64,000 nt of DNA from Phoebastria nigripes (taxonomy: Eukaryota > Chordata > Aves > Procellariiformes > Diomedeidae): NCBI GenBank assembly GCA_035582835.1, contig JAYKAV010000489.1, forward strand, positions 1,450,773 through 1,514,772, in the 5' to 3' direction. How positions within the stretch are numbered: the stretch's first letter is position 1; each line of letters begins with the position of its first letter. The notes under the pieces are model-generated. The model saw nothing but the letters and a program-made list of their open reading frames with translations, was not told the origin of the DNA and did no database searches. Of the stretch, positions 49,549-61,325 are shown piece after piece. The translations under genes were made by a program, and so were the position numbers.

Positions 49549-52500
49549 TTTGAAAAAGAGAAACCTCTCCAACAATTCCTGCTTCAAGATGGGGAGTGGG
49601 GCAGCTGCCCAGCTTGCTGATGGACCCAACTCTGATCCACTTAGAAAAAAAGAAGGGGGCAAAGGAGTTAACCCTTGAGACTCTGCACTATTTACACTGC
49701 ACCTGGTCTGAACCAAATGTTTACATGAATTGGAGATTTGCAAATTGACAATGTGATACTAATAGAAAGAAACTTTTCTTATTCTTTAAGTGAAGTGATA
49801 AACTTCAGGGTATATTTTAGGCGCTTTGACACAGTCCAGTTTCTGCTGTGAAGAATAATCTGATTGTCTTAAAAGCATTCTTATGCTGGAAAAGGAAATA
49901 AGCAGCCCCAAGACAAAGCAGCGCAGGGGATTGAGAACTGGCATCACAGCAAGCACAGGGGGAAGAAGAGGGCTGAATGCAAGAGAAGAGAGGGGAGTCA
50001 CTTATACCACCCTCTGGTCCTGGCAGCTGTGATATCCTTCATCCATCCCACTGAGACTGGAGTCGCGCTGGCCCCAGCATTGCCATGTTTTGACAAGTGT
50101 AGCTTTCTCCGTGGTGGAAGTTGAGCCCTCACTGCAGATCCCGCCTGGGCGCCATCTCCCCTGCAGCTCTGTGTAGCTGTTCACCCCTTGCTGGGAATCC
50201 AGGCTCCTCGCAGATCAGGGCAGTTGTAAGATTGCTGATGTTACTGTCTTCTCTAGCTGCCTCCTGTTACAGAGATAAGAGTTGCAGAATCTGTAGTCAC
50301 AGAGGACGTTAGGAATTTCTCCCCCAAGAGACTGACCATCTACAACGGATTACAAACTGGATAAAAGTTGTGGATGTTCAGTCCTGGGGCACCTACTGTC
50401 CCTCCAACGGCCAAAGGTAGTTGTGGAGCTTCAGCAAGTCACGCACCTTTCCCCAAAGCCATGTACACCTCCCAGAGTAAGAAACCTGTCATTTTAACTG
50501 GATAGGCCCCCCAAAAGCTTACCCATAATGATGTCAGTAGGTCTTTGACGCTGGGTTGGCAGACTTGATCCTCAGAAAGCACGCAGGCATCTACCTTCAC
50601 TAAAGCCAAAGGCAATTAGGGTGTCTACAAAGCTCTAGGAAGCCTGCAGCTTACTCTGCCCCACACAGTAACATTAGCTATGGCCTGACAAAAACAATGA
50701 GTATTTGTCCCTGCCTGCAGGTCATTTACTACTCAGCCCTTCGGTGAGCAGATATAGCCAAATCTCCTTTTGACCGAAGATGATCAGAAGCCTGCTTTGC
50801 TGTAAGCATGACTTGATCAACAAGAAGGAACGTAGCTTATTTGGTGTATGCACACAGCGGTGCTGGAAATCCTGCAATATTTAAGTAGAGACCTTCCCTA
50901 CACACTGGATGGGCACCTTACAGCTCTTTTCTTTAACACAGTCTACCATCATAAACCAGCGAGGAACGCCAGCCTAAGTTCAGAGATGTCCTGCTGCTGT
51001 CATGCAATTTTCACACATTCCCCCAGCTCATGATACCCACAGGCCCTAATTTGTTTCCCTGTTGCTTTGAAGAGGCTACCACCTACACTGTCCCACAGGA
51101 GACAGAGCTAGGTACACATTCAGCTCTGCCCTGCTCAGCAACTTAGGTGCTAAAACACCATCCTACAGGGAGCTGCTATCTCGGCTCACTATTTACAGTA
51201 ACAAGCTTTCTGCTAGAATTAGGTATCAAACACCTTCTTCTAAGAAGCAGGTAAGAGGTTGGTGGCTTGCGTTTTTTTATTATTACTCAGCTTATCTATA
51301 GGATAGGACATCCATAATACCTCAGTACAAATATCCTCTCTGCCTACAAAGATTTGAGCATTCCCGTATTTCCTTGTTAGCATGAAACTACCACACTGGT
51401 ATGAAATCATCTTGCACTGAGGTAGCTCCATGTTGCAAGGAGCAGANTACTCTTTGGGATTGAAAACAATGGTAAAAAGCTGAGTGGTAAAACCCATTTA
51501 CCTGAAAGCAATGAAACCTGGATTCCAGATCCTGCTCCAGGAACTACTTAGGTAAAGCACCACCAATACAGCTTGCTGCTTACAGGGAAAGGAGTCTGGA
51601 GTGTCACAGACATGGAAGGAAACGAAACCTTGGCCTCTCCTTTCTAGGCAATGCTCAGCTGTTGAGTATCTGCTTGCATCCACTTGTGCAAGTGAGGGAA
51701 AGGGGCTTAGTGCAGTGNGAAGCGTGCTTTCAGGATGGCAAGCCCTCATCCTCCCATCTTACCTATGTTGTGACTCTCGATAGGGCAGAGACATGAGGCA
51801 CATGCTCAGCGTCTCCTGCTGTCAGGACTCAGTTATGCCCATATGTATTAACATAAACTTTGATACCTGCAAAATCAGGCATAGGTTCATGGATGCCAGC
51901 GATACCTGTGAACAGTTGTCTTACACAGTTTGAAAACAATGCTCTGCTTATTGTGGGAGAGCCATGTGAACACCTTGGTCCTCACGGACCTTTTTTCTGC
52001 TGTCAGTTGTTATTTCCCAGGCCCCAACAGCTCTCTTCAAGCCACATGCCCAGCAGCTGTGCGGGACTCTACCCCCATGAGGATGGATGGATGCAATCCT
52101 AAGGCAAGGGCCTTAAGTTATCCAATGAAGACGCAGTAATGAGATGAAGAAAGGTGCCTTCTGCTACATGTTTGCTGAGAGGAAAGTGACTCATTCAGTT
52201 GCAGGGGTAGGCAATTGAAATGCACAGCACATCTCTTCATTTAAGGAGGAACCTACCTTAATCCCATTGCAATTTTATTTATTTAATAACAATGATGGAA
52301 GAGATTGCAAGAGGAAAGTCAGCATGTTCTAAGGTGCCAGTTGGGTATGGTTTCTTAAAACTAGCCCCTTAACCCTAAAGACTTAGTTGCACTACTAAAC
52401 CCAGAAATACAAGAGAATTGGGTTTAATGAACTGGACAACACACCAAAGGAGACCTCCTTGCGCTGAGCTGCTACTCAACAGGAACAGAAACTGCCTTAA

Positions 52501-53486
52501 CATAGCAGCTAGGTTTTGTTGTTTTGTTTTCAAAAACCTCATCAACACAGTCCTTCACATTCTCATTTGTCATGTTGTGTTTTAACAAGGTCCTGACTAT
52601 TTCACCTTGAGCTATCATTAAAACAGTCATCTCCATCCTGTCACAGCCAGGAGCCTGCAATCATCCTTGCAGTGTTGGGTTAGAAGACACTCCACTTGTG
52701 ATACTTGATACACACATGGCGTAAAGGAAACATTGGCTCCAGTGAATGAGATGGAGGAAGCACATTAATCCAGCAGGTACTCAGGTTCCCAAAGTAGATT
52801 TAAGGAGTGGGATCAGCAGCTCTAAATACAACACTCCGCCTTGCTTTTGAGATAATGGTAAATAAAACAGTAGTGCTGCACAGTCACTGTTCAAATATTG
52901 CACAGAGGAGAGATGCCTGCTGAGATTAAGGTTACAAAGAACTTTCCCACAGTTAAGTAACAGGTGACTGGGCAAATGTTTATTACGCTAGCCTAAGGGA
53001 AAATGGATCAATCTCCCTTTAGTAAACTCTGCAAGGGAAGCAACTGTAAACAAGAAACAAGTAAGTGTAAATGAAAGGCAAGTCACTAGCACTTTATCTT
53101 AATACAAACTTAGATCAGCAACTTGCCTCGAGATGAACAATAGATCGATTAATGACAACAGAATAATTTTGCACAGAGAAGCAAGAAGTGAGGTTACAGG
53201 CAGTGCTGCATGCACAAGGAGTTGATAGCTGCATGCACTTGTCCTACTTAGAATGGTAAATTCCAGATATGCCTCTACATCAGGCAAACTCTCTACTCCC
53301 CACTCAGCTATGAAAAGCAAGATTGTTTTAATCAAAAAGCCAAGAAAGGAAGTGTCTGGGTGCTGCAGCAATGATTCCCATAGATTGAGAGGGAAAAAGC
53401 ACACAGCAGGGACAAGCAGAAAGAATGTATCTATAGATATGTACATATACCACAGTGCTGTAATTTTTGTATGTAGCACTAATGTA

Positions 53487-53492
53487 AATAAA
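53487..53492 (+). terminator. Candidate poly(A) signal of BICDL1
   Basis: AATAAA in an AU-rich context, TTTTTATAAG following. Confidence 0.45.
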
Positions 53493-53588
53493 TGTATGGT
53501 TTTTATAAGATACATATTATAAAAATCTATAAAGGCATATTTTTAGTAAAAACAATGCTCTACTTCTTTTGTAAATAGTTCTCTTCAG

Positions 53589-53594
53589 AATAAA
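53589..53594 (+). terminator. Candidate distal poly(A) signal of BICDL1
   Basis: AATAAA about 4.0 kb after the stop, the last such hexamer I noted before the convergent RAB35 3' end. Confidence 0.45.
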
Positions 53595-53610
53595 ACAGAT
53601 CATTTATACG

Positions 53611-54560
53611 ATACCGTCTCAGCTCTCAAGTCACTGCTTATCCTGCCTAGCTGCAGAATAAGCTCACTTTTTGAACTGTCATCTTAACACCTAACAGCAT
53701 CTTTAGTACTTCATCATCCCAAGAAATTCAGCCACATAAAGCACTTGCACGTGTTCAGAAGAGAACGGTCCCAGAGAAAGAACATTTGAAGCATTTACAT
53801 CTTCTGCCGCACAGGAAAACGGAAGGGTGAGCTTGTAAATCTTCTCCACCTTCCAGCCATTTGTATCATTTACTGGCCTTTATATGGCGTGATACTCAAA
53901 CTTAACAAGTTCAGACACAGAACACAGATGGACAATGAAGCACCTCCAGCTTGCGCCAGCTGCTGTTCAGACCATCGACATGTCCTCAGGATTCCCCGCT
54001 ACATAGTCATACCAGAACAGCACAGAGAGAAGAAAAGGCACCTTCCACAGCAAGCTTCTGTCACGCTTCTCCAGAAGCGAGGACTTGCCCTCAATAGCCC
54101 GCTTGTGCATCAAGGGCCAGCAGGGGTAAGTGAATGCCGAGGGCAACAAGCACAGTGACGGCTGCGTAGTTCCTATACAGAAAAACATACGTTCATTTCC
54201 TGGGAAAGCAAGGAGAGACTCCAGATGCTTTTTGATCAACTCGGGGCCTGACCCTGCTGCCTTTGAGGAGAAGCTTTCAAAGCTCACTCAACACTTTTTG
54301 TAGAACAGACAAAAGATTCTAGCAAAATCACAAGCATCCCACTTTCACACAGAATAAGGTTACCAGTTCCATCCTGCTCTTTCATTCACATTTAAAAACT
54401 AGAATAGCAACTAAACATTTGAAAGCATTAATTGTGGTTTTGCCAATACCCCCTCCAGGAAAAAAAAACCTCTAGGTACAGCAGAAGAGCTCACCCCTGG
54501 CTTGCCACCCTCCACCTCCAGATGCTGGACAGCAGAGGAAACAGAGCCTCGAAAAAGGTT
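53611..54560. other. Interval between the two convergent 3' ends
   Basis: This is about 1 kb between the distal BICDL1 hexamer and the farthest candidate RAB35 hexamer. No gene, transposon or RNA is recognised. Its limits depend on the poly(A) site choices. Confidence 0.45.
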
Positions 54561-54575
54561 TGGCAGCTTGTAACC

Positions 54576-54581
54576 TTTATT
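54576..54581 (-). terminator. Candidate distal poly(A) signal of RAB35
   Basis: TTTATT on the + strand (AATAAA on the - strand) about 2.5 kb after the RAB35 stop. Confidence 0.4.
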
Positions 54582-56249
54582 TTTAGTTTTTTAAAATTAT
54601 TTAAAAAGCATAATTAGAAACTTTCATTACAGAAATAATCCTAGCAAACCAGTTAGACATTCCATTGCTCAACATTTAGGAAACTTCACATCAGCACCAC
54701 TAGAGACACAGTCCCCACCCTTTCCAATTGAATAGTCAGTGGCAAGAGCAGAGAGAGAACTGCTCCTCTACAACCAGCTCTAGGAAAAAATAAAAAAACC
54801 CAAATCCCACTTTAAACCAGGAAGCTGGACACCTGGATCGGCAGAGTTCAAGCCGTGGCCACGAAGACCTGGACTCAAAGAAGACCAATCTTTCCATATA
54901 AGAGAAGACTCCAGGCTTGGGTGCACCATTTCCTCATTTTATTGCATCATTTCCAGTAAATTCAGACATTTTCTTTACTTCTGGCTATATGAAGTTACTC
55001 CCTCCTAGATCTGCACGCACGCTACCACAAGAGTCCCAAAGTAACGCAGCTGGGCCCTTTAATCTGAAAGTGGTAACCGTCAGAGGACAGCTTCATTTCA
55101 GCAGGAAGGCTTTGAGGATGACCCAGCTCCTTCCTTGGGCACACGCCACATTCGACATCAGAAAGCAGACAGGATGCACTGGCGCTTAAGCCGCCACTTT
55201 CCATAGCTGCTCAAGTCTTACAATTATCAGACCTCACACTAGCAATATCATCCCAGCTCATTCTTGTTCTTGGGTTACCAATGAAAGATATGTGAAGAAA
55301 AGAGATGGGTGAAGGCAGCTGGATACATATTCCCAGCACCTGAACTGATTAAAAAAAATGTGTTACACATTCATTGTTTGCATTTTTTAAAAAGTCTTTA
55401 AAGTGATTGATTGTGATGTGATTGTATGATTAGGGCTCTTACCACAACCCGTAAAATCTAAAAAAATGCAGGCAAAATAAGTGACTAAAATTTAGCCTCT
55501 CCTGGGGGAGGGGGAGGAAGGGAGAGAAGTGGGCTGATTCAAAGCTCACAGACATTGGTGAATCATATCCTACCAAACTAAGGCCAGCAATTCCATAGGG
55601 CCACTTGCTGACAAACTGAGTACGTCCACCCTCAAGGTCTTAAAGGAAGTCATACCCTCCATGCCTTTTAGTCATTTTAAGGAAAAATGCTTTTTTTATT
55701 ATTATTTCGGCAATTATTCAGGTGCTGAGCATGTACTTTCAGCCCAAACATTTGATATTTTAGTTACACGCACATAACGCTCTCCACCTTTAACTACATC
55801 TGTTCAGGCTGATGAACTGAGCCCTTGTTTTCCCAGAAAGGCCAACAAGGGCCAGGAAAACATTGCTGAGCACAGCGAGACCAGTTTGTTTCCATGGGTG
55901 ATCCTCCACCACCACATAACCCAAGCAAGCTTTCCATTTCTTTACATTGAACAGCAATCCTCCTTTCTAACAGAAGAATCCTGGGAATGATCCTGCAGCA
56001 GCTTTCATATTCAGACATCAATCCAGAACAGCTGGATTTATTTTCAATGCCTTTTCTCTCTCAAAAACAAGAGCTTTGCCACCAAAATTCACATTCAAGT
56101 TCAGATCGCCTATTTGTGGACAGGGCAACGAAGAGAAGTTTGGGGTTTTTTGGCAGAATCACATGGTTTTTGTTGTTCTCAAAAGAAATGGACCCTCACT
56201 TAGGACCCTGGCAGAACCAGAACTAGAGGTCAAAGGAGTTAAACTTTGC

Positions 56250-56289
56250 TTTTTTTTTTTTCTTTTTTTTTAAAAAAAAAAAAAAAAAA
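56250..56289. repeat. T-run followed by A-run
   Basis: T12, C, T9 then A18 on the + strand: an almost perfect inverted repeat with no loop, inside the predicted RAB35 3' UTR. Confidence 0.9.
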
Positions 56290-56403
56290 GTTTTATCCAA
56301 ATAAATCCCACTTCTGCAGGTCGGTTTGTTTTTCAGTATCTTGATACAAACTAAAGGAGAGCACAGGTACAGCTGGGCTGCAGCACAAAAAGGTGAAACC
56401 CAA

Positions 56404-56685
56404 GGACCCAGCCACAAATCTGGATCATGGCAAACAAATTCAAGGCCCCAGCAGCAGCACCAGCTGCCAGCCCAGGGGCTGGTGAAGTGAAACCCCGGGC
56501 TCCAGCAGCAATGCCTGCAATCCTGGTACCTAGAAAAACAAAGCCTGAGCCCCAGTAAAAGCCTGGAACTCCAGGTGAAGCCACAGGCCCCAGGGGCACC
56601 AGTTGCCAGCCTGGAGCCCAACAGAAATGAAGCCGGAGGCCCCAGGAAGCAGTTGCTGCCAGCCTGGGGCCAACTCGAATTAAGA
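56404..56685. repeat. Degenerate ~50-bp minisatellite in RAB35 3' UTR
   Basis: About six units start with variants of GGCCCCAG (near 56404, 56444, 56497, 56547, 56586 and 56638; spacing 39-53 bp). Units share later phrases such as CAGTTGCCAGCCTGG and GAAGTGAAACC/AATGAAGCC. Copies are diverged, so the array is old or under little homogenisation. Confidence 0.75.
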
Positions 56686-57097
56686 ACTTTGTACTATTTC
56701 TTTAAAAAGATGAACTCTGCAGTCCATGATTGGTTGACATTAAGAAGGCATAAGCCAAAGCGACAACAGGGAGGCGAGGCTGGTTAAAGCAATATACATT
56801 ATATACAAACTCTTGGGTTAATTAGTCCACTTGGTAGGCAACGTCCTTTCTTGTCTACAAGGCGCACTGGAATGAGCAGGGGAGGAGAGGGGGGCAAGAT
56901 TCCATCCGATACCTTCTTGGCACTGAAGTGGTAAGGTGCCAGCGCCTCTTGATAGAAAACACGGAGAAAAAATAATCTTTAAATAACGGCACAAAACTGA
57001 GAAAGTCCTCCCAAAGCCTGCCCCAGTGGAATTGCCCGAGTCTAGCTGGAGGGGCTGATCTGTCTGAGAGCAGAGTCTCTGCAGCAGGGAAAGGGCA

Positions 57098-57226
57098 TTA
57101 GCAGCACCGCTTCTTCCTTTTACTGTTCTTCGTTAGCTTCACCACATCATTCTGTTGCTGCTGTTGCTGCTTTGCTAAGTTTTCTTTCTTTGCTCGCAGG
57201 ACTAGCTCTGTAATGCAATTAAACAT
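57098..57226 (-). CDS. RAB35: RAB35 last coding exon, residues 160-201 and stop
   Basis: The acceptor is tgtttctcttgcag. It encodes [19 protein letters not shown], six Gln, [10 protein letters not shown], then KRKKRCC and TAA. This is the hypervariable membrane-targeting tail: polybasic stretch plus CC prenylation signal. It differs from human only by Glu for Asp at 174 in what I can recall. The Gln run is coded by mixed CAG/CAA. Confidence 0.98.
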   Translation of the reverse strand: MFNCITELVLRAKKENLAKQQQQQQNDVVKLTKNSKRKKRCC

Positions 57227-58115
57227 CTGCAAGAGAAACAAGCAAGTTCAGACCACCCAGGAACTCAGGCTAGCTTTTGTGGGATGCTGTTCTTTTGAAG
57301 CAACTCTGCTTCTCTAGATATTTCAATAATGGTTCAGAGATCTTCCCCAACCCACTACGGCCAAGCGGAAATCCAGTACCTTCCTGACCCTTTCCCAAGC
57401 TAAATCAGTAACACCTCTGTCCCCTTTCCCAAACCAGTAAATAAAAACAGATCAGTTTGGCAGCTGAGGCCAGGAGTGAAGATTGGGCAGTCCTCCCTCC
57501 TAGAAGCATCCTCCCTAGTGACAAGTCTTTCCTGAGAACATGCCTAATACGTTAGCACTGTAAAGCTTGTGCAAACGCAATGTGGGCTCCTTCATTTCAC
57601 TTCCCCAACTCTTCCAAACACAGTTGGATGTCTCTTCTTGACATTTTACCTACTCACTTGCAACTTGTATAAAGCATTTTATCTTTCTTCCTCAACGGGA
57701 AGAATGTAATTCTTATTTTTTCCCAAACCATTATCCCCATGTCATTTTATCTATACTCTTCTGCATATTATATTACCTCTTCCACATTAATATTTTCTTT
57801 GGCGCTGGTCTCAAACAATTGGATCTCCATCTGCCCAGCAAATTTGTAGGCATCTTCTGTTTCTACCACTTTTCGCTCTGGGTCATCATTCTTATTCCCC
57901 ACTAAGAAAGGAAAGGAAAAAAAAGAGTCAGTTTTGTACTTCAGCAGGACAGCTCACTAAGATTCTCTTCACCTCTGATCAGAAACTTACCTAGTATCCG
58001 GCAGACATCATCACAATTCTGATTAATTTCATGCAACCACCGTTTTACATTCACAAAAGATTCTGCACTGGTTACGTCATAGACGACAATGACCCCATGT
58101 GTTCCTCTGTAATAC
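57098..58115 (-). CDS. RAB35: RAB35 small GTPase, C-terminal three coding exons (partial gene)
   Basis: The exons on the - strand are 58115-57991, 57901-57777 and 57226-57098, joined in frame to give residues 77-201 of the 201-residue protein. RAB35 is a membrane-attached Rab GTPase that cycles between GDP and GTP forms and drives endocytic recycling, cytokinesis and actin remodelling at the plasma membrane and endosomes. Visible motifs are NKND (residues 120-123, guanine recognition), SAK (150-152), a six-Gln run (179-184), a basic tail and the terminal Cys-Cys for double geranylgeranylation. The P-loop, switch I and DTAGQ exons (residues 1-76) are not in the window and should lie past 64000. 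It faces BICDL1 tail to tail. The identification is certain. Confidence 0.97.
57227..57776 (-). other. RAB35 intron (550 bp) before the last exon
   Basis: GT..AG on the - strand, phase 0. No other feature is seen. Confidence 0.92.
57777..57901 (-). CDS. RAB35: RAB35 exon encoding residues 118-159
   Basis: This exon has 125 bp and encodes [30 protein letters not shown] and [11 protein letters not shown]. The NKND and SAK guanine-binding motifs are intact. Residue 143 is Glu where human has Gly, and 156 is Ile for Val. The donor is GAG|gtaata. Confidence 0.97.
57902..57990 (-). other. RAB35 short intron (89 bp)
   Basis: GT..AG on the - strand between the two internal RAB35 exons, phase 1. It contains an A/G-rich + strand (pyrimidine-rich on the transcript) near the acceptor. 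Confidence 0.95.
57991..58115 (-). CDS. RAB35: RAB35 exon encoding residues 77-118
   Basis: This exon has 125 bp; it opens with the last base of the codon for residue 76 and ends with the first base of Val118. It encodes [20 protein letters not shown] and [16 protein letters not shown], identical in all residues I can recall of the mammalian protein. The acceptor is gctccatag and the donor G|gtaagt. Confidence 0.97.
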
Positions 58116-61100
58116 CTATGGAGCAGGAAAAGACAACAAGCGTTAACTCAAGCTATGTATCACCTTCTCAGCTCTCTTTCACTACCTTCTACAAGATTCA
58201 TAACAAATCCCCACATTACGGCAATCAAGTGCCCCCGTTTTCTTACCACTTGGAGTCATTTAATTCTCTTACAACAGCTAGATCACATGCTATTCCTCTA
58301 AACCTACAGAGTTCCCTCATTCAGTCTATACAAGTAGGTTTCAAAGTCCAAAGACTGCTGTTTACTTCCTTGTTCAGGTTGTCAAGACCTTCAAGGATGA
58401 ATACCGTCTTCCGGCTACGTGAGCAAAAGGTAGCGGTGCCCCCAATATGTCCTCAGAACTGGCTGTGATGTGAACCTTCGCATTGTACAAGCCACATCGA
58501 GTTTTTGCAGTAATTTTGTTATATGTGAAAGATCACTTACAGACTAAAATTTCAGCAGATCTCCAAATATACTCAACCCTCAGTCACAGTTCTCTTGAGC
58601 TCACAAAAATTTCCATCTTGTTGAGCGACTGTGTTCTGATCACACCTTCCTACTCAACAGATCGACTCCATATGTGCATTCAATGCGCTCTGCTACCTTT
58701 AGCCATTAAAAATAAGCTTCGTTTCAGTTTATTCCCATTAGTCTTGGGCAACCAGCACCTTTAAAAGATGATGAGCAATTCTGATATGCAAGAAAAATAT
58801 CTGAATTCAAGTTCCAACATTATCACCTGCATGAACCCACTAAAGGCAGGCAGTATGCGCACCATGAGAATGCTATATAAAAAAAAAGCAAGCTTCACCT
58901 TCTCAGTTTTCAGCCACATTCACAGGGCTACCAGCTATTTTCTCTACTGCAAATTAGGCAGCTTTGGGGGGGGGGGGAGTAATCGAAACAGTTGACAGGG
59001 AGGTCTTTGCCAGCATCCGCTTTTTATATTTTGTGTAGCTTTATTCTTTTCCTTTCATTTACTCCTCTTTCTTATGACCTATCTTAAGATTTTTAATAAA
59101 ACAAATTCAAGAATTCAGCATACCAAAATCAAGGATTTTCCCTTAAATTGTGACAGAGTTTCTAGAGCTTGATGTCTTACCACAAGCACCTCTTGCAGCA
59201 CTGTCCCTTCCACTGCACTTTAAAGATGTCCGCTGTGACCACTCTGGTTCTCTTTGACAATTTATTCCAACTCAGCAAACACACCTTTGAACTGCAAAGC
59301 CTTTTAATCTAATCCAAATGCACTACCTTACAGAAGATCTCAAAGCTTCGGCTCACTTCTGCTACTGATGCGCTTGAGCAAGTCACTGTCTCTTCCCCAC
59401 CTTTAGCCTCATCATCTCTTCTGTAACAGAAGCCACCTGCCTTTATAAACCCTCAAGACAGACTTGCCACAGACAGGCATATATCACACACAGAGTGCAC
59501 GCATCTCCCCTGCCCCTTTCCTCTCATGATCACTTTGTAGTGATGGTCACTGGATATCAACACTGTACGACACGACACATACTCCACAGGAGAGCCCGCT
59601 CCTATTGCTCATCTGGGCACTTTCAGAAGACAGTCAAATATTTCTTCCATGCCATGTTTTACCAGTAATTTATGCTGTACATTCACTTTCCTTGGCAAGA
59701 ACTAACTCGGGTAAGAATTATTTATTCCCAGCCCATAAGAGATCCTGCACTTTCAAATATTCTAGTCCATTCGCAATCAGTTCCTTTAACAGCTTTAGAA
59801 CTTGCTACAGCACTGCCTTTGTGCTTTGCTTGTTGTAACAAAGTTCANCTTTATTTCATAACTTAGATCCTTTACAGGAAAAAGTATTCCATAGCCTGAA
59901 TCCACACGTTGCAAAAATAATCCATCCTCTCCTGACACTAACATGTACTGCACACAGTTTTTGATGAATACTGTTTTGTGTGATAGCATCAGAAAGGGAA
60001 AGATCTCCGATCCTATCAACACACTGGATTTCTCTACATCTGAACAATAAACTAATTATCTTCAAACTTTCCCATATCACCTAATAGTCTTTTAATTCAG
60101 CAACCCTCAGGCTGACCTACCACTTCCTCCCTAACAGTATTACATTCGCAAAGACAACATTCAGCCTTTAGAGAAACGCAGTGGTTCAGTTACACCTACA
60201 CAGAGCTGCTTCATTCTGCCGTGCACACCATAAAACNATGCCTAGTATGCCAGTCATCCAAACCAGAGGACCCAGCAGAGCACCCTGCTGCTCCTACCTT
60301 GCCCACACACCTAGGTTTTCTTCTAAGCAAAGTATATGATGTTGGGGAATAGAATAACATGCGCCCTGCACATACAGATCCCACCCCTGACATGTCATCA
60401 GCAGAGTCGTCGTTTGCTCCTAGGGATGAGGACTGTGGGCTGGACCAAGCAGCACAGACCACTACGGCATTCAAAACTCTGCAGGAGCTGGGAGCACTAA
60501 TACTGCCAACCAACTCATCAGAAATATCTTCCTTTGTGCAAGACAGCAACCCCTGACTCCCGCTGAGTTCCTACCAGCATACACTGCTTCTATTTTTGGA
60601 AGGGAAAATTGTCTGGCACATCGTTCTAGAAAGGTTGCCAACCCCTCATCTACACTAAAATGTCATCTTCTCCATTGGCTGACATTACCTTTTAGCAGCC
60701 CGAGAGATAAGACCATGACTACCTTTTATTCTCTCTTAAGCCCCATAATACACATTTTCCTCAAAAAGCTAGTCATGCTATTTTCTATCATTTGTTAGAT
60801 ACAGCCTTGTGTCCTAGATAACATTTTAGGCTTAACAAGTACAGCAAAGATTGTCCAACCCCAAGTGCAGGACAATGCTAGAAAACAAAATCTGATTTAT
60901 CCTACCCCATACTGCAAATTTCAGAACGATGCAGTGCAGAATTGCTTTTATAACAAGTTGTAGGCTTTGGCAAGTAGAGAACAGATNGGGCTTTTGGCAT
61001 TCAGGGAGGAGTAGGTGTAAATTTTGTGCTTTTGGCAACCAAGAGGTAGTTGAGGCTTTGACACTACGGAAAGAATGCCTTATCTTCTTCCCAGCCACAT

Positions 61101-61292
61101 TTTAGGGAAGACGGAGACCATAGAAGTGACAGCAGAAGAGAAATGAAGTTCTCAATCTCAGCCTCCCATTCAAGGACTAAATGACTGATGCTAGCTGTCC
61201 TCTATACAGTAGGTGCACTCTACCAGATACCCTACAAACCTCAAAAGCCACTACCTGCTACTACTCCTAGTGTTAAATACATTAATGAAATA

Positions 61293-61325
61293 CAACAACA
61301 ACAACAAAAAAAAAAAAAAAAAAAA
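61293..61325. repeat. (CAA)n then A20 run
   Basis: CAA trinucleotides run into 20 A. It resembles the tail of a retroposed sequence, but I recognise no element upstream. Confidence 0.85.

Larger units (their letters stand above)
49549..53610 (+). other. BICDL1 3' UTR (extent inferred)
   Basis: It follows the stop codon directly, with no further acceptor needed. Canonical AATAAA hexamers on the + strand occur at 52861, 53487 and 53589, and the AU-rich stretch 53400-53620 looks like a distal 3' UTR end. Several polyadenylation isoforms are possible. N bases lie at 51447 and 51718. No coding frame is convincing. Confidence 0.55.
54561..57097 (-). other. RAB35 3' UTR (extent inferred)
   Basis: On the - strand this follows the RAB35 stop codon. 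Minus-strand AATAAA hexamers occur at 54576-54581, 54938-54943, 55695-55700 and 56037-56042, so shorter isoforms are possible. It contains a degenerate minisatellite (56404-56685) and a T/A hairpin-forming run (56250-56289). Confidence 0.55.
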
